From Zoroaster sp. YZ-2022 (taxonomy: Eukaryota > Echinodermata > Asteroidea > Forcipulatida > Zoroasteridae), in the NCBI GenBank assembly GCA_029582265.1, contig CM055819.1, positions 36,029,288-36,093,287 of the forward strand: a stretch of DNA of 64,000 nucleotides, read 5' to 3'. Shown here one piece after another: positions 10,992-23,051 of the stretch. Positions within the stretch are counted from its first letter, which is position 1. Each line of letters starts with the position of its first letter. A model generated the notes under the pieces. The model saw nothing but the letters and a program-made list of their open reading frames with translations. It did no database searches and was not told the origin of the DNA. The translations under genes were made by a program, and so were the position numbers.

Positions 10992-13881
10992 CTATTCAAC
11001 AATATCAGGAAATGCACTGTACTCATGTTCATTCAAGACAAGGTCAGATGGAATTTTCTTTTGTGGTGGTTGAGACATGAAATCAGCACGGAAGGGTCTT
11101 TTTTGAGGCAGGGCTCTCTTTCGTTGTTTTTCCTGCTTATAGGTTGGATGTGATGGAAACACTGTCTGAACTGCTTGCTCAAGTAGCTTATGATGGTTCA
11201 CTTTGTGGTCATCCATCTCTTGGATAAATTCCTACATGAGTAATAAACACATGAAATATTTGTCTGTTATTATACACACCAAGTTATCAAAATCTATGGC
11301 TAAATATTTTATTTTCTGCCATACTGGTAAGGCTAAGTGTGAGGTGAGATGGAACAATTTTTTACAGCCCCCTTTGAATACACTATTGGTCCATACTGAA
11401 TGGGTGTTAAGTTGATGATAGGAAACCTGACTTGAAATATTTCTACCTGATGTATTTATATTGTTTTTTGAGAAATTAGTAAAAACAAATTATCAAATCT
11501 ACAAAAATTAATTCATGTCTCAACGAAGTATAAATTTCATAAACAAAATTAATAAAACAATTACAGATGTAAACATACTTTACCATTTTCTCATATATTG
11601 CAATAAAATGAGTTAACTAAAACTTTCACAGGTTGGAACACTCCTTCCTTCATGCTCACTCTGAGCTCCCAAAATTGGCAAGTTCAGGTTACCTCTCCCA
11701 TTTGTTTCTTACCTGGCATAGGTCTGTCTTTGAAAATTTTCAGCCACTGAAGTCCGCTCTAAATAAACAGAAGAAACAGACAATAATTTGTAAGAGTAGC
11801 ATGTAACTAATTTCTCCTGAAAATTAATGGAAAAGTAAATGTCAAGTTAGCTAGTGCAAAAGTACAGTGAAATGTACACTGTCAGTAAAGAATTGCTGTA
11901 CTATTTAAGTAAAATACCACTCGTAACAATTAATGCAAATATATTTTGTGAAATTTGACTAAAGCCAAGGGTCATTGCATACCAAAATATTTGGCGTAAG
12001 GTATGTAAACTGCCTAACAAACCTCACCAGTAAAAGTAAAGTTTTCATATGGGATTACCATTTCTTGCATTGCAAATCGTCTGTTGTAAGAAATCTAATT
12101 GAACCATAGTTTATCAATGTTTTAATTCCTAAGCTTGCATGTGTGACCAGGCACTTTTTGCACTGTCCTCATACATTATTCATGGTAAGTGATGTAAGGT
12201 GACACCCATGTGCCCTAGGGTTGGGGACACATGCCTCAGAGATATCTTCGGGTTTAGACCATGAGTATACATGCTAGTGCAGTAGTGGCTGAGTTAAAGC
12301 TCTGAGAGAATTAAGGATTTAAAGTTAGTGTATTTCAGAGAATCTTGTTCTTTTCTTGCTGTGCTTTAATAAAACTGTAGACTTTGCATTTTTCATTCTT
12401 AAAGTTTTGGGTTTCATATAATATTATACTATTAATTTGTAGATCTAGTGTGTTCTGCTTGAATGAAAAATACCAACGCACTTGTAATGTAAGCCAAGAA
12501 CAGTCTGTCATTGCATGTGTATTACTAGACAATCTGAATTCCTCAGAATACTTGGTTTGTCAGGTATTTTACAAATCATATACCACAAATATATGGCATG
12601 AAGCATGACTTTAGTGTCACCCTTAAAGATAGGCACCATAACAATAGTTGATGTACAAAACAATCAATTTGAACTATTTCTAATCCTCTATAATCCTTAC
12701 TTGTTACAGTCTGAGAACTTGGACTCACAAACTGGCATGAGCCAGTATAGAGTCCAAGGTCATACTGTACTAAAAATGCCTTGCCTCAAAAGTCCCAGGA
12801 AAGGACCAGTGGCAACACTGAAGCTGGTTCCTAGCAGCATGTAAGGAATGAACACTGTAGAAGATAATAATACTATCCTTGTGTCCATACTTGTGTCCAA
12901 AATTGAGAAATTAGGCCATACATGGCTAAGAAATGATAGAAAAATGGCAGTCAATCATCAATGTGTGCCATTTCTGAACTGTTTTGCCTAATTTCTCACT
13001 TTTTGCAAGGGTATGGACACAGGGTTAGTATAATCTTTACTTGCTAATAGTACTAGGAACCAGTTTCAAAAACCAGCTTGAGCCAGTGTAGAGTCCAAGC
13101 CAATACTGTACAAAACATTATCTATTAGTACATAGCAAATGTCTCGCTCCAAAAGTCCCAGAAAATGACCAGTTGCAACATTGAAGATTGTTCCTAGTAA
13201 CAAGTATGGATCATAGAAGGTAATAATTATAATATCCTTGTGTTCCGACATGTGCAAAAAGTGAAAAGGTAGGTTCCAAATGGTGGAGCAATAGTGAAAA
13301 AAATGCAATTTCTACATTTAACTGCTCCGCCATTTTGCATGTTTTGGGCCAAGATTTTCACATTTTGAGCGGGTAAGAATAGTATTATTAGGCCTATCAC
13401 CTTCTATGATCCTTAAAGGCCTACTTGCTCACAGGACACAGAAACCAGTGCCAAATGTTCATTTTCTGTGACTTGAAATTGAAGGCATTTGTGACTGATG
13501 TACTATTACTACTTTACTAGAGTCAAGACAATTTTTGGTACAGTATTGACTTGGACTTCACTGGCTCATGCCAGTTTTTGAGTCCCAGTTGCTCAGATTA
13601 ACTTAATAGACACTTTTTATACAGTACGACCATGCTCATGCCCGGTTCTGAGCCCGTAGTACTTGGACTAGTCACTAACGAATTGTAGGCCTAGCCTAAC
13701 GTTAGTTAGTATAGTAGGCCTATACTAGGCTAGTGTCACAAATCGTGATGATGTGGCCACATGTACCTTGAAAAGATGTTTATACAATTAACACCTGTTT
13801 AAATTACCCACCTTTTCCACAGCTTGAGCAAAAAATGGCGGCATTGCTCAAGTTGTGCCCGCAGTTGCTGCAAAAAACCAT
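10992..13881 (-). CDS. Unidentified gene with N-terminal zinc ribbon, inside the 5.2-kb unit (partial model)
   Basis: Candidate first exon 13881-13812 reads MVFCSNCGHNLSNAAIFCSS then CGK, a CxxC...CxxC zinc ribbon at the very N-terminus, with donor gtgggt. Candidate middle exon 11758-11713 follows in phase as ERTSVAENFQRQTYA, with acceptor tttag and donor gtaaga. The terminal exon 11231-10992 (80 codons) reads EFIQEMDDHKVNHHKLLEQA ... KRKRALPQKRPF-like basic stretch ... EYSAFPDIVE and stop. An AATAAA lies about 25 bp after the stop. The middle and terminal exons do not join in frame (phase 2 to phase 0), so an exon is missing from my model, or there is an error or decay. The product is small, charged and hydrophilic. 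I do not recognise the family. It lies wholly inside the satellite-ended unit, reading from the right end inward. Confidence 0.45.
12660..13600. repeat. Diverged internal repeats of the 5.2-kb unit
   Basis: A block containing gagccagtatagagtccaag, a CAAAAGTCCCAG run and a ttcctagtaacaag-like stretch occurs at about 12715-12900 and again about 339 bp later (13055-13240). An inverted fragment (cttcactggctcatgccag) lies at 13557-13575. No coding signal is seen. Confidence 0.7.
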
Positions 13882-14054
13882 CCCACCGAAGAGGTTCAAA
13901 ATGTCAAGCTTGAATGCCCGCGGTGGTCATGGATGCCGGTACGCGTACGTATACGGCGGACGATACATACATGTAAATATGTACTATACTAGGCATACAT
14001 GTAATTATGTACATGTTCTGTCGGCCTTGTGAACCATGATGACTGGCTACCAGT

Positions 14055-14320
14055 CATTTGCTTTTGCTTTTGCCGTGGAGAATTTGCTTTTGCCGTGGGG
14101 AATTTGCTTTTGCCGTGGGTAATTTGCTTTTGCCGTGGGTAATTTGCTTTTGCCGTGACGCATTTGCTTTTGCCGTGGGGAATTTGCTTTTGCCGTGGGG
14201 AATTTGCTTTTGCCGTGACGAATTTGCTTTTGCCGTGGGGAATTTGCTTTTGCCGTGACGCTTTTGCTTTTGCCGTGAGGAATTTGCTTTTGCCGTGGGG
14301 AATTTGCTTTTGCCGTGACA
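14055..14320 (-). repeat. 20-bp minisatellite, right inverted end of the 5.2-kb unit
   Basis: Thirteen or so copies of the same 20-bp unit in reverse orientation (aatttgcttttgccgtgggg). The open frames through it on both strands are by-products of the repeat. Confidence 0.95.
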
Positions 14321-14335
14321 GTTGTGGGCCACCGT

Positions 14336-15080
14336 AGATTAGAGATGTATAAGTTTTGAGATTGAACAAAAATCATATTAAGAATTGTTCTGCTGACTTC
14401 TCAAAATATCAGTTACAGTTTTGTGCCCAGCACAGTTTGACCTCAGTGGCTCTTTTGTAAATGTGTGATGTAATTGGTCACATCGTCTATACTACGGAAA
14501 CAAAACCTACAATACAGATCTGTCTGTATCTGTATATACTAGATTAAGTAATGCACGTAAAAGAACCCAGGACACTTATCGTGGAAATGTAAGGGGTTTA
14601 CCTCGGTGTTTCTGGTTCACATTGCAAGCGCTCTTGTTTACAGGTTTCCTCAGGCTTTCGAGCTTACAGTGCTTAAGTGCGCTTTTCTGAGGCATCCCTT
14701 GGTTTCATTACCAGAAATGATAAATGAAATGAAATATATAGCAAATATGGAAATAATGAATTTCAGTTTACCATGCCGAGCTGGAATATAACCTTGTAAT
14801 GCTAGTAGTGGAATAAAGCAATACAGAATAACAACTAAATCTAATTGATTGAATAATGGAATTATATGAACTACAGGATACCATAAACAATGTCCCTATT
14901 GTTTTGTTACTTACACTTAATATAATCTTTTATACTATAAAATGATCTACAATATTATTTAATCAACTTAAATGTCTAATGCTTGTGCCATTAGCGCTGT
15001 TCCCAAAACTAACATACAAATTAAAGATGTATCGCCCGTATTTTATTCAAATATTATACCGGTATTGTCCCTTTAAACCA
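14336..15080. other. No gene seen
   Basis: AT-rich spacer between the two large units. It holds only the SINE fragment at 14545-14650 and a MITE end at 15065-15078. Confidence 0.6.
14545..14650 (+). mobile_element. SINE body fragment
   Basis: gcacgtaaaagaacccagga followed by ggggtttacctcggtgtttc is the internal portion seen in tRNA-derived SINEs of this kind. No head or tail remains. Confidence 0.45.
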
Positions 15081-15335
15081 CACTCTTAAAACTCCCGGGT
15101 CAAACTTTTGACCCTTTTGCCGGGTCAAATATTGTTGACCCAATTCTGGGTCAATTTGACCCAATTCTGGGTCAATTTTCTTATTGGTGACGTCATGTCA
15201 GCAAATCAGCCATTTTGATTGGACGAAAAGAAATACGTCACGCAGGTCACATTTTTCCAACCGCCATTTTTAACTACGTCTACGATACGATGTCGTTTTC
15301 GTCCCAGTGATCGTTGGAGAATCATTTCACAATTA

Positions 15336-17562
15336 ATGGAAGGGGTCTTCATTACTTTGTTTCATTTGAAGGTATGTAAACTTTCACATTTTATTATACA
15401 TGTACAGTATGTTCGTTTTATAGTATACAGATAATGACTATACAAAACCATTTTAACGTTAACATAGTGTGTGCAGCAGGTCATGTTGTGTGGCCATGTA
15501 AATAAATGTGTATGTGTGCAGTGTGGTTGAGTGTATGTGTATATATGCTAGCTATTGTATGCAACCCAGGCTTTTGTCATTGTTCTGTACAAACTACAAT
15601 GGATGGAGGGGTCATCATGTCTTCTCATGATAATGTATGTGGACATGATATGTTCGCTGTTTTATTAACAAAACACACACACGTTACAGTACTACTAACG
15701 TTACTAGAGTAGTACTAGTACTATTAGTAGGAAACTTGGCTAGTCTAGTATAGTATTAGTAGTACTACTAGTACTAGTAGGTGTCAGTATTTTGTGTCGG
15801 TCTTGTGACTTGTGTGGTGGTTGCGCTGCACTGCAGTCTGGCACTTTTCTTACTAAGCTAAAGTAGGCCTGAAACAATCACCCCTTTACTGAGATAATGA
15901 AAATATCACATCATGGAGGAAGGAAGAGGTCTCATGTATTCTATTCTATAACGCCTAACTTAAACTAAAAGGCATTTTTCTGAAGTTGCATAATTTTTTC
16001 TGAAGTTAAATCAGTCTATCATCCTGATAATAACATAAGGGGTTGCTAACTTATGTGTGTTTTGTTAGCATGACCCATTATTCTTCATCCCTCTTTGAAA
16101 ACGTAATTTTGTTTATACATGATATGTTTATATTTCAGATCAACGGTTGATCATGCTTGCTATGACATCATGGTCAACCATCTACACTAGTTTACACTAC
16201 TTAAGGGTCAGGATGATGAACATCATGTAAGTTTTTCTGCACTCAAACAATTATTTATTAATTTTTGATGAATCCCCCCCCCCCCACAGAAAAAAAGAGA
16301 AATGGAAAAACAGGAACATGGGCAGATTAAGTGTGGAAAACTAATGTTACTTAAGGCTAGGTGTGTTTTTGGTTTATATTTCAGGAACCGGATACCCGGC
16401 TACCCGTAAATAATTTGTAAAACACAAAATACTCCCGAATGTATAAAATAACCAATATGAACACAAGTTTCTCTTGTTTAATTAGAGTCATAATAAATGT
16501 GGACTTATTGTAATACTTTTCCCGCCTCAATATTAAAAATGACTTGAAAACAAAAAAATTTTACAAAAATTGGAGACTTCCATTTGTGTGGCTAAAATAT
16601 TTAAAATAGTCAGTTTTTTAAAAAGTCATTCATTCGTCACTGAAAATATTTCTTATTCAATTATTTTACTGTCCACAGATAGTCCAGACTGTGAGTTTGC
16701 AGTGAGGCGCAACCTTGTTCCTTCCATCTTCACCATCAGAGTTAAGGCGGTTGAAGGGCAAAAGGCAACTCTATAGTCATGCCACTACAGGATGCCACTA
16801 CAGGATGCCACCACAGGATGCCACCAAAGGATGCCACCAAAGGATGCCACCAAAGGATGCCACCAAGGGATGCCACCAAGGGATGCCACCAAAGGATGCC
16901 ACCAAGTCATTTATTGACCTGTAAGGATGTGACTGTTAATAACCTATTGCATTTCAAAGTGCATTTTGGGAATCTGGTGACAAATCCCGTAGCATGCAAA
17001 TCATTTGAAGTACACAGGCATAGGCCTCATGGTGCACCAAATTTGTAAAAGATGTGTTGTCATTCAATTCCTAGCATGCATTGAGAAAGCTTAACATGTT
17101 TATTGTTTCTTTTTACATTGAATAAGTGATTAATTAGCCATCATTTTGTAAGCCTTGTGAATTCTTAGGCATGTATCATCACCATCTAAGCTGAGATTGT
17201 ATTAGCAGAAACATAATTATGAATAACAATTTAGGAATTTCAATTTCTAGAAAAACTTCAACATTATATACATCGGTATCGGAATATATTGAATATACAT
17301 GTATCTTATTTAGTAAAATTGTACATGTCGTTGTATACAGCCCATCATATCGTAACTAGACACAAGTATTAAACCTTCACACATTTTTGTACCCTTTTTA
17401 CTCCAGATTGGAACCATTGAACCCTTGTCATACAAACGTGTCACACAAACGTGTCACACAAACAGCCACTTGTGCTACCGCTACGAGGTGTGTCAGAGTC
17501 TGTATAACTTTGTAATCCAATGGCCAGGAGTTGAAGTTGATCTATTCTTCAAAGGAGTTAAT
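15336..17562 (+). other. Exon-like segments inside the CACTC element; product unknown
   Basis: Segments with splice borders: 15336-15371 (MEGVFITLFHLK, donor gtatgt); 16139-16226 (acceptor tttcag, donor gtaagt); 16679-16776 (acceptor cacag, DSPDCEFAVRRNLVPSIFTI then a stop); and 17407-17562 (acceptor tccag, 52 codons with SHLCYRYEVCQSLYNFVIQW, donor gtatgt). They do not join into one frame: the second has an in-frame TGA. This is either a noncoding transcript, a decayed element gene, or chance. The last segment is the most protein-like. Confidence 0.25.
16778..16912 (+). repeat. 12-13-bp GATGCCACCAAAG minisatellite
   Basis: About ten tandem copies of a ggatgccaccaaa unit, inside the CACTC element and just past the stop of the exon-like segment at 16679-16776. 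Confidence 0.9.
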
Positions 17563-17929
17563 GTATGTTTCAAATTAATTTATATAGACCTATCCTATCT
17601 GTGGCAGTCTGCACCTTCATGGGAATTGTTTTTTCAGGACCTTAAGACACATCTAGGTTATTCAGTGTATTTTTTAACATGTTAGAACAATGATAGTACT
17701 GATGAGGACTTGTTTTTTGACTGACCCAAAAATCCCTTGCACAAGTGTGTGTAGTTATTATAAAACAATATCTGTTGGGTGATCTAGTAAAATGTGTTTT
17801 ACTGACTGTTGGGCCATGTAAACATCCCCCAGTCTTCATTGCGTTCATTTTTATTTTTATGCGAGCATTGGGATAGTTCAACCTAAGTACTGACCATCAA
17901 TTCCATAAACACAAATTGGTGTAAAGATA

Positions 17930-18153
17930 TTAAAGGGACAGTATTGTCACGATCAGAGCAGACTTTCTACACGGCATGGAATCGGTATCCTAGTTAAAGA
18001 TGAACACAGTGTCTGAAAATTACTGGCTCATTTATGCATCAGCAACGCGAATATGACCTTATCATGTGAGTATTATTTTCAGTCACTGAGTTAATCTAGA
18101 GCTTGAACTCTGATTCCATGTCCTGTTGATCGTGACGATATTGCCACCTTTAA
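17930..18153. mobile_element. 224-bp MITE with TTAA ends
   Basis: It starts ttaaagggacagtattgtca and ends with the inverted counterpart tgacgatattgccaccttta plus a. TTAA is at both ends. The internal halves (ttactggctcatttatgcat, atgaccttatcatgtg) recur at 1939-2062, 29852-29980 and 42536-42729. Confidence 0.8.
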
Positions 18154-18727
18154 ACAATAACTTTAAAATGACTATTTATGAACATGAATTTTAAACAGTT
18201 AAAGAGAAATAAATACATATAACAATCGGAAGATCATTTCATTATTGTTTGTTTCTTTTCATTTTACAGTTATCCTTTCAAATTACATTGTGTTGTCTCC
18301 TAGGTCAGGTCCCTTAACAAGGTAAGCATGTGTTCCTTATAAAAAGATGCACTTATTTATGGCAATTTACTATAGAAATTAACAGTTTCAGCTGAATGTT
18401 ACATAAAAAAACAAGAAATTAGTTTTATTTGATTGTTTGCCATAGATAAGGCTTCTTAATACATGGAAGACATGCTTATCTCATTAGAACCGGAATCGGG
18501 TCAACATTAATCTGACCCGTTAGTCCGGGTTGGATATTACCCGACCCTTTCCGGGTCATTCTGACCCGTAAAGTTGGGTGAGATTATTTGACCTCGCCCG
18601 GGTCAAATAATCTGACCCAACTTTTCGGGTCATCCTGACCCGGAAAGTGTCGGGTCATATCCAACCCGGAGTATGGGTCAGATTTGACCCATTCTGGGTC
18701 AAATCTGACCCGGGAGTTTTTAGAGTG

Positions 18728-20094
18728 CAAGCTTCTGACAATTCCATTTCCAATTCCCAATGATCCGTTAAAACAAAAATTGCCGGTAAATTAACTGGCA
18801 ATACATCAACATCACACCAAATAAATGTTTATGTAGATCTCTTTAATACTTTTTTAAATGTATTTATTTATTTATTTATTTATAAATATAGGCTCAAACT
18901 GTAGATAACAATAATTCAGTTCATTAGCATATAGCTCAAAAACAGGCTCGGAGATTTGACAACATTATCTTCTTTTATGCAGTTTTGTAATGTATCTGAT
19001 ACGACAGTTCAAGCATGATAATTTATCTCCAGCCATTATGACTATAACACTTGATATAAACAATACAGTGAATAAATTATTATAATTCGAACTAAATACG
19101 GTATCGAGCCAAAAGGTTTGCTGAAACAGAAACTCCCGACATAATGTTTTATATATTCACAACGCGATTGAAACATTTTGTCCTTATTGGGAATAAGGAC
19201 AAGTATTATTTTGTGGTTTTAATAAATCAATTTTCAGTTCTTCCCCAAAAGAGGAAAACTATATAAGATTTGTATTCGCCTAAAATAAGAAGTACTGTAA
19301 ATAAATGTAAATAAACCAATACAATTTGGTAGTTGTAAAAAGCAGTTTTAAAAGAATTGTCTTAAAACATGAATCCGTAGCTGTTTCCGTGATTACAATA
19401 CAATGTATTACAAAAGGACAAACAAGTGATAACAAACAACTCGACAAATCTTCAGTGTTAGAAACACGATACATTTCCAGTCAACAAACCCATAGCTCTA
19501 GGTTTGCCGACTGAAAATATATTCTGTCCCTTGTTCTAGTAACTTTGATGTTCTAGTAACTTTGCCGATTGAGACTCTAATTGCTGACTGAGAAAAATTA
19601 TTGGGGGTGTACACCCCCATCTCCCGCTCGCTACGGCACTGAGTGTCCTAAACTATTCTAAAGGGATCAAAGAATTGAAATAAATATTTATAAATGTTAA
19701 TGTTATGTTAAATGTATAAGTGCACATAAATGGTGTTAGGCCTAACGGTAGTGTTGATGGTAACCGAACAAAAGTGAACGATGACGTCTGTACCCCCGCT
19801 TGATCGAAGGTCCGAGCCCCATTCAAAACAGTTATGAGTTGATCGATCGAGCCGCCCCACACACACACACACCTCTTCCCCGCTGATCATTGGGTTACGC
19901 TGTAAAAATTGCGTTTAGAATATAAACACAAGCAAAATAAACACGTTTAGGAATGCGTTTTAATAAATGCATGTCACAAAGCTAAACGTGCTTAGCTATT
20001 TGACACCTGTTCATATGGTTTTTAGCATTCAAACACACATCACAGAAAAAGCACAATCTAAATATGTTTTAGGCTAAATATGTGAAAAAATGGA
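18728..20094. other. No gene seen
   Basis: AT-rich, with a tttatttatttattta run at 18870. A short gtgtacacccccatctcccg stretch at 19609 resembles the end of a mobile element. Confidence 0.6.
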
Positions 20095-20635
20095 GTGTCG
20101 TGGCCGAGCGGTCTAGCGCACCGAACTCAAGTTCTGGTGTTGCCAGCAGCAGGGTGTGGGTTCGAGCCCCGGTCGTGACACTTGTGTCCTTGAGCAAGGT
20201 ACTTAACCATAATTGCTTCGTCCTTCGGATGGGACGTAAAGCCGTAGGTCCCGTGTGTTGTATAATGCACGTAAAGTGGATTGTCGTGCGGTCTAGCGCA
20301 CTGAACTCAAGTTCTGGTGTTGCCAGCAGCAGAGTGTGGGTTCGAGCCCCGGCCGTGACACCTGTGTCCTTGAGCAAGACACTTAACCATAATTGCTTCT
20401 CTCCACCCAGGGGTTAAATGGGTACCTGTGAAGGCAGAGATGGTTTGCTCTATATGCGCTAGAAATGGCAGCAATTGAGCTGTATACTCCCCAGGGAGCT
20501 GAGATGGTTTCAGGAATGATTTATGAGCCTTATGAGCCTTATGAGCAGGGATAATAATATAATGCGCCTTGAGCGCCACTTAGTTGGTGGATACGTGCGC
20601 TATATAAATCTATACATTATTATTATTATTATTAC
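20095..20635 (+). mobile_element. Dimeric tRNA-derived SINE (subtype A head fused to full subtype B)
   Basis: First unit 20095-20279: a tRNA-like head (gtggccgagcggtctagcgc, box B gggttcgagccccggtcgtg) plus subtype A middle, with no 3' tail. Second unit 20284-20635: head, subtype B middle and tail (gcgctatataaatctataca then ATT repeats). The stretch ACTCAAGTTCT in the anticodon position suggests a tRNA-Leu(CAA) origin. Confidence 0.88.
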
Positions 20636-23051
20636 AAGCTAAGTGTTTATAATTGTGTTTAAATTCTCAACACCGTTTTTACATTGTAGAAAAATGAATA
20701 ATTATGATTTATCTCCTGAAACATCTCCCACGTCCCTCGATCGCTCCTTTATGATTTTGTGCCGTATCAGTTTATCAATAGCAGATCCACTGCACGGCCA
20801 GCCGCGGCCGTTATGTTAAAGTATTGATGCATTCCCACTATTGTTAGGCATGTCACAGGAAGCAGTAATAAATCCTGAAATACCACGGCGATACGTACAC
20901 ACACACGCAGGATTTCAAAGAAGACTTGCCTGTATATTGTACATTTAAAATTTCAGTGTTGTATTATGAATGGTTTTGGAGATTAAAAATTACACAAAAA
21001 ATGACACAAAGTACACAAGAATCACTTTGGACTTAGTTTATTTCACTCATGGTGCCACGCTCATACAGTAAAGTTCCATTGCATTTTTTCAGGAAGGACC
21101 CCTGAAATTAAATATTCAAAAATCTGTAACTTTTGAACCGTTTCATCAATTTTTCTAAATCTTTTTTTTTTTAAAGTTTGGTATTTTTTGCCCTTTAATC
21201 AATATGAGTTTTGTACAGAAGCAAGGAATTTGAATTTTGGGTCTAACATGCCTACTATTGTGGGTCAACAAAGTAATAAGGGTGGACACAAACCTTCTTG
21301 TGACAATATCAAATGGGGTTGGTTTATTATCTTTTGCATTCAACAACAATAAAAGGCACTAATGACATTATAAAGAGTGGTAGTGTAGTTAAATGATTAT
21401 AGTTAATATTTGTCTTGTACTTTACATAGGCTATACCGAATGGTGTGTACGGGCAATAGTAACTACAAAGGGATCGCATATCGGATACAGCCAGGACCAT
21501 CATTCGTTCATGCGGCTTGTCACTCGGTATACGGTCTCGACGACGGGGACCACTAGGGCTCGACTACACAGGGTGTCTGGACGGGCCAGGTGTGTATCAG
21601 AACCGCACTAGCTAGGCGAACCAATGGTCGATCGACGCACTGCACCATTGGTTCAACGAACGAGGCACTGCACTGGACCGTCACAGGAATGAATAAAACA
21701 TTAGCCTAGTTTAAGCGTCTTAGCTATGAGAAGCTTGCCTTCCGCGTCTAATGGTAGAAACGTGTTGCAAAATCAGGTTATACAACAGGTCCTTGTTCCA
21801 TATAAGGAAAGATATTTGACGAAAGTAAAGTGAGTGACTACTCAGAAAGGGTGTGTTCTGGGCACGATGCTTACTGGGGTGCTAAGCTATTACATGAGTG
21901 GAACAGCGGTTGCGGATGGGAGCACAGCACACGGACCAAGGCCTATGACTGAGCGGGCCAATCACGGTGATTGTTTGGCTGTGCTACACCCACGAACCGT
22001 TTCGGTGTGTAGGGACTCCGAGGGACTCCGAGGAAAGTATGCGAAAAACAAGTCCAAAGGACGGCTCCAAGCCACGTGGCGGGAGGGCGTGGCACGCACG
22101 CAAGGCTCTCGCTGGTGTTGCATTATGCGTACTCTATCATAATTATTAATAATTTATGGGTAGATATTTCGATGGTCCCCAACCATTTGATTTTTTTTTT
22201 TTTGGCAAATTCCTTTCCCACTTTTGAAACGGTTCCGATTTTGCTCCCCACCCAACTGTAAAAAATTACTTTGTTGCCTTAAATCTTTGTTATTCATAAC
22301 AAGTGCAAGTTTATGATTCTCTAAAACTAAATCAAAAATATTCCAAAACTCAAACAAAACAGATCATGATCCAAAATGTCCCTAATTTTCCGCAAACTTC
22401 AAGTCCCTTATTATTTCCTAGATTTTCGTGAAATTTGCCAAAATAGTACTGAAACATTTCACAATTTTTCTTTGACGGGACCCACCATTGTTCCATAAAG
22501 TTGGCCTATCATCGACACATGTAACACTGTAAATTAAATATTAATTGTTGAGACTTTCTTGTAGTTATAACCACGTACATGTAGGTCTCTACTCCATTCA
22601 GCTATAAAGGAAGGACTTGGGGAATTTTACTACCTTCTTGGGCAGCGCCCTCATGCGACACAGAGTATTATTTTCTGTGGATATTGTTTACGGAAGAACT
22701 TGCCTGAAGATCGGTTGTCACGCTTTGATAGGATATAGACAGGGGACCAGTCTACGGTAGAACTAGCATGTGTGAATTAAAACATCAGATCGTGGCAATG
22801 CGCACGACATGAAATGTGGCAAAAGGGCTAGCAAATCAAATTTCATTAATCGTTTGCATTGTAGCAAGTCTAATTTTGCAGCGCACTCATTCATTTCAGA
22901 GATTCATTTACTAGCACAAGTAGCAGATCCTTGCATGTTGTTCTACCAAAACGCAACGCGAGCCACATGTGTGCGTTTATTTCCGGGTTGTCTGAGTAGA
23001 CCATACATTCAGACTTGATTTTCGTCTGTATCTGAACATTCAGAACCGAAA
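20636..23051. other. CYBC1 upstream region; no other gene seen
   Basis: Mixed-composition sequence with a GC-richer patch at 21440-22100 that carries only short unsupported frames. The last few hundred bases must include the CYBC1 promoter; I see no convincing TATA box. Confidence 0.5.

Larger units (their letters stand above)
9138..14335. mobile_element. 5.2-kb transposon-like unit with inverted 20-bp-satellite ends
   Basis: Left end: acggtggcccacaactgtca followed by an array of the 20-bp unit ggcaaaagcaaattccccac (9155-9440). Right end: the same array inverted (14055-14320), closed by the complement of the same unique lead sequence. The direct repeat AGATTAG flanks both sides (9131-9137 and 14336-14342), as expected of a target duplication of 7-8 bp. 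Variant units (aattcctcac, aaagcgtcac, aattcgtcac) occur in the same order inward from both ends; the right array lacks two units of the left. The interior holds unique AT-rich sequence, diverged internal repeats (12660-13600) and exons of a minus-strand gene. I recognise no transposase. The short target duplication hints at a hAT-like mechanism, but that is inference. Confidence 0.65.
15081..18727. mobile_element. 3.6-kb element with CACTC termini and GGGTCA-rich inverted ends
   Basis: The left end cactcttaaaactcccgggt matches the inverted right end (ctaaaaactcccgggtca, element end at 18727). Both ends contain clusters of GGGTCA/TGACCC; on the right (18490-18720) these form palindromic runs such as gcccgggtcaaataatctga. 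CACT-type ends resemble CACTA/EnSpm-like DNA transposons, but I see no clear target duplication (cca versus caa) and no transposase. Interior exon-like segments are listed separately. The left edge abuts a remnant of the ttaaagggacagta MITE at 15065-15078. Confidence 0.6.

Noticed and set aside
20095..20180. Functional tRNA-Leu gene
   Set aside because: The acceptor stem does not pair and the sequence continues into a SINE body; it is a tRNA-derived head only.
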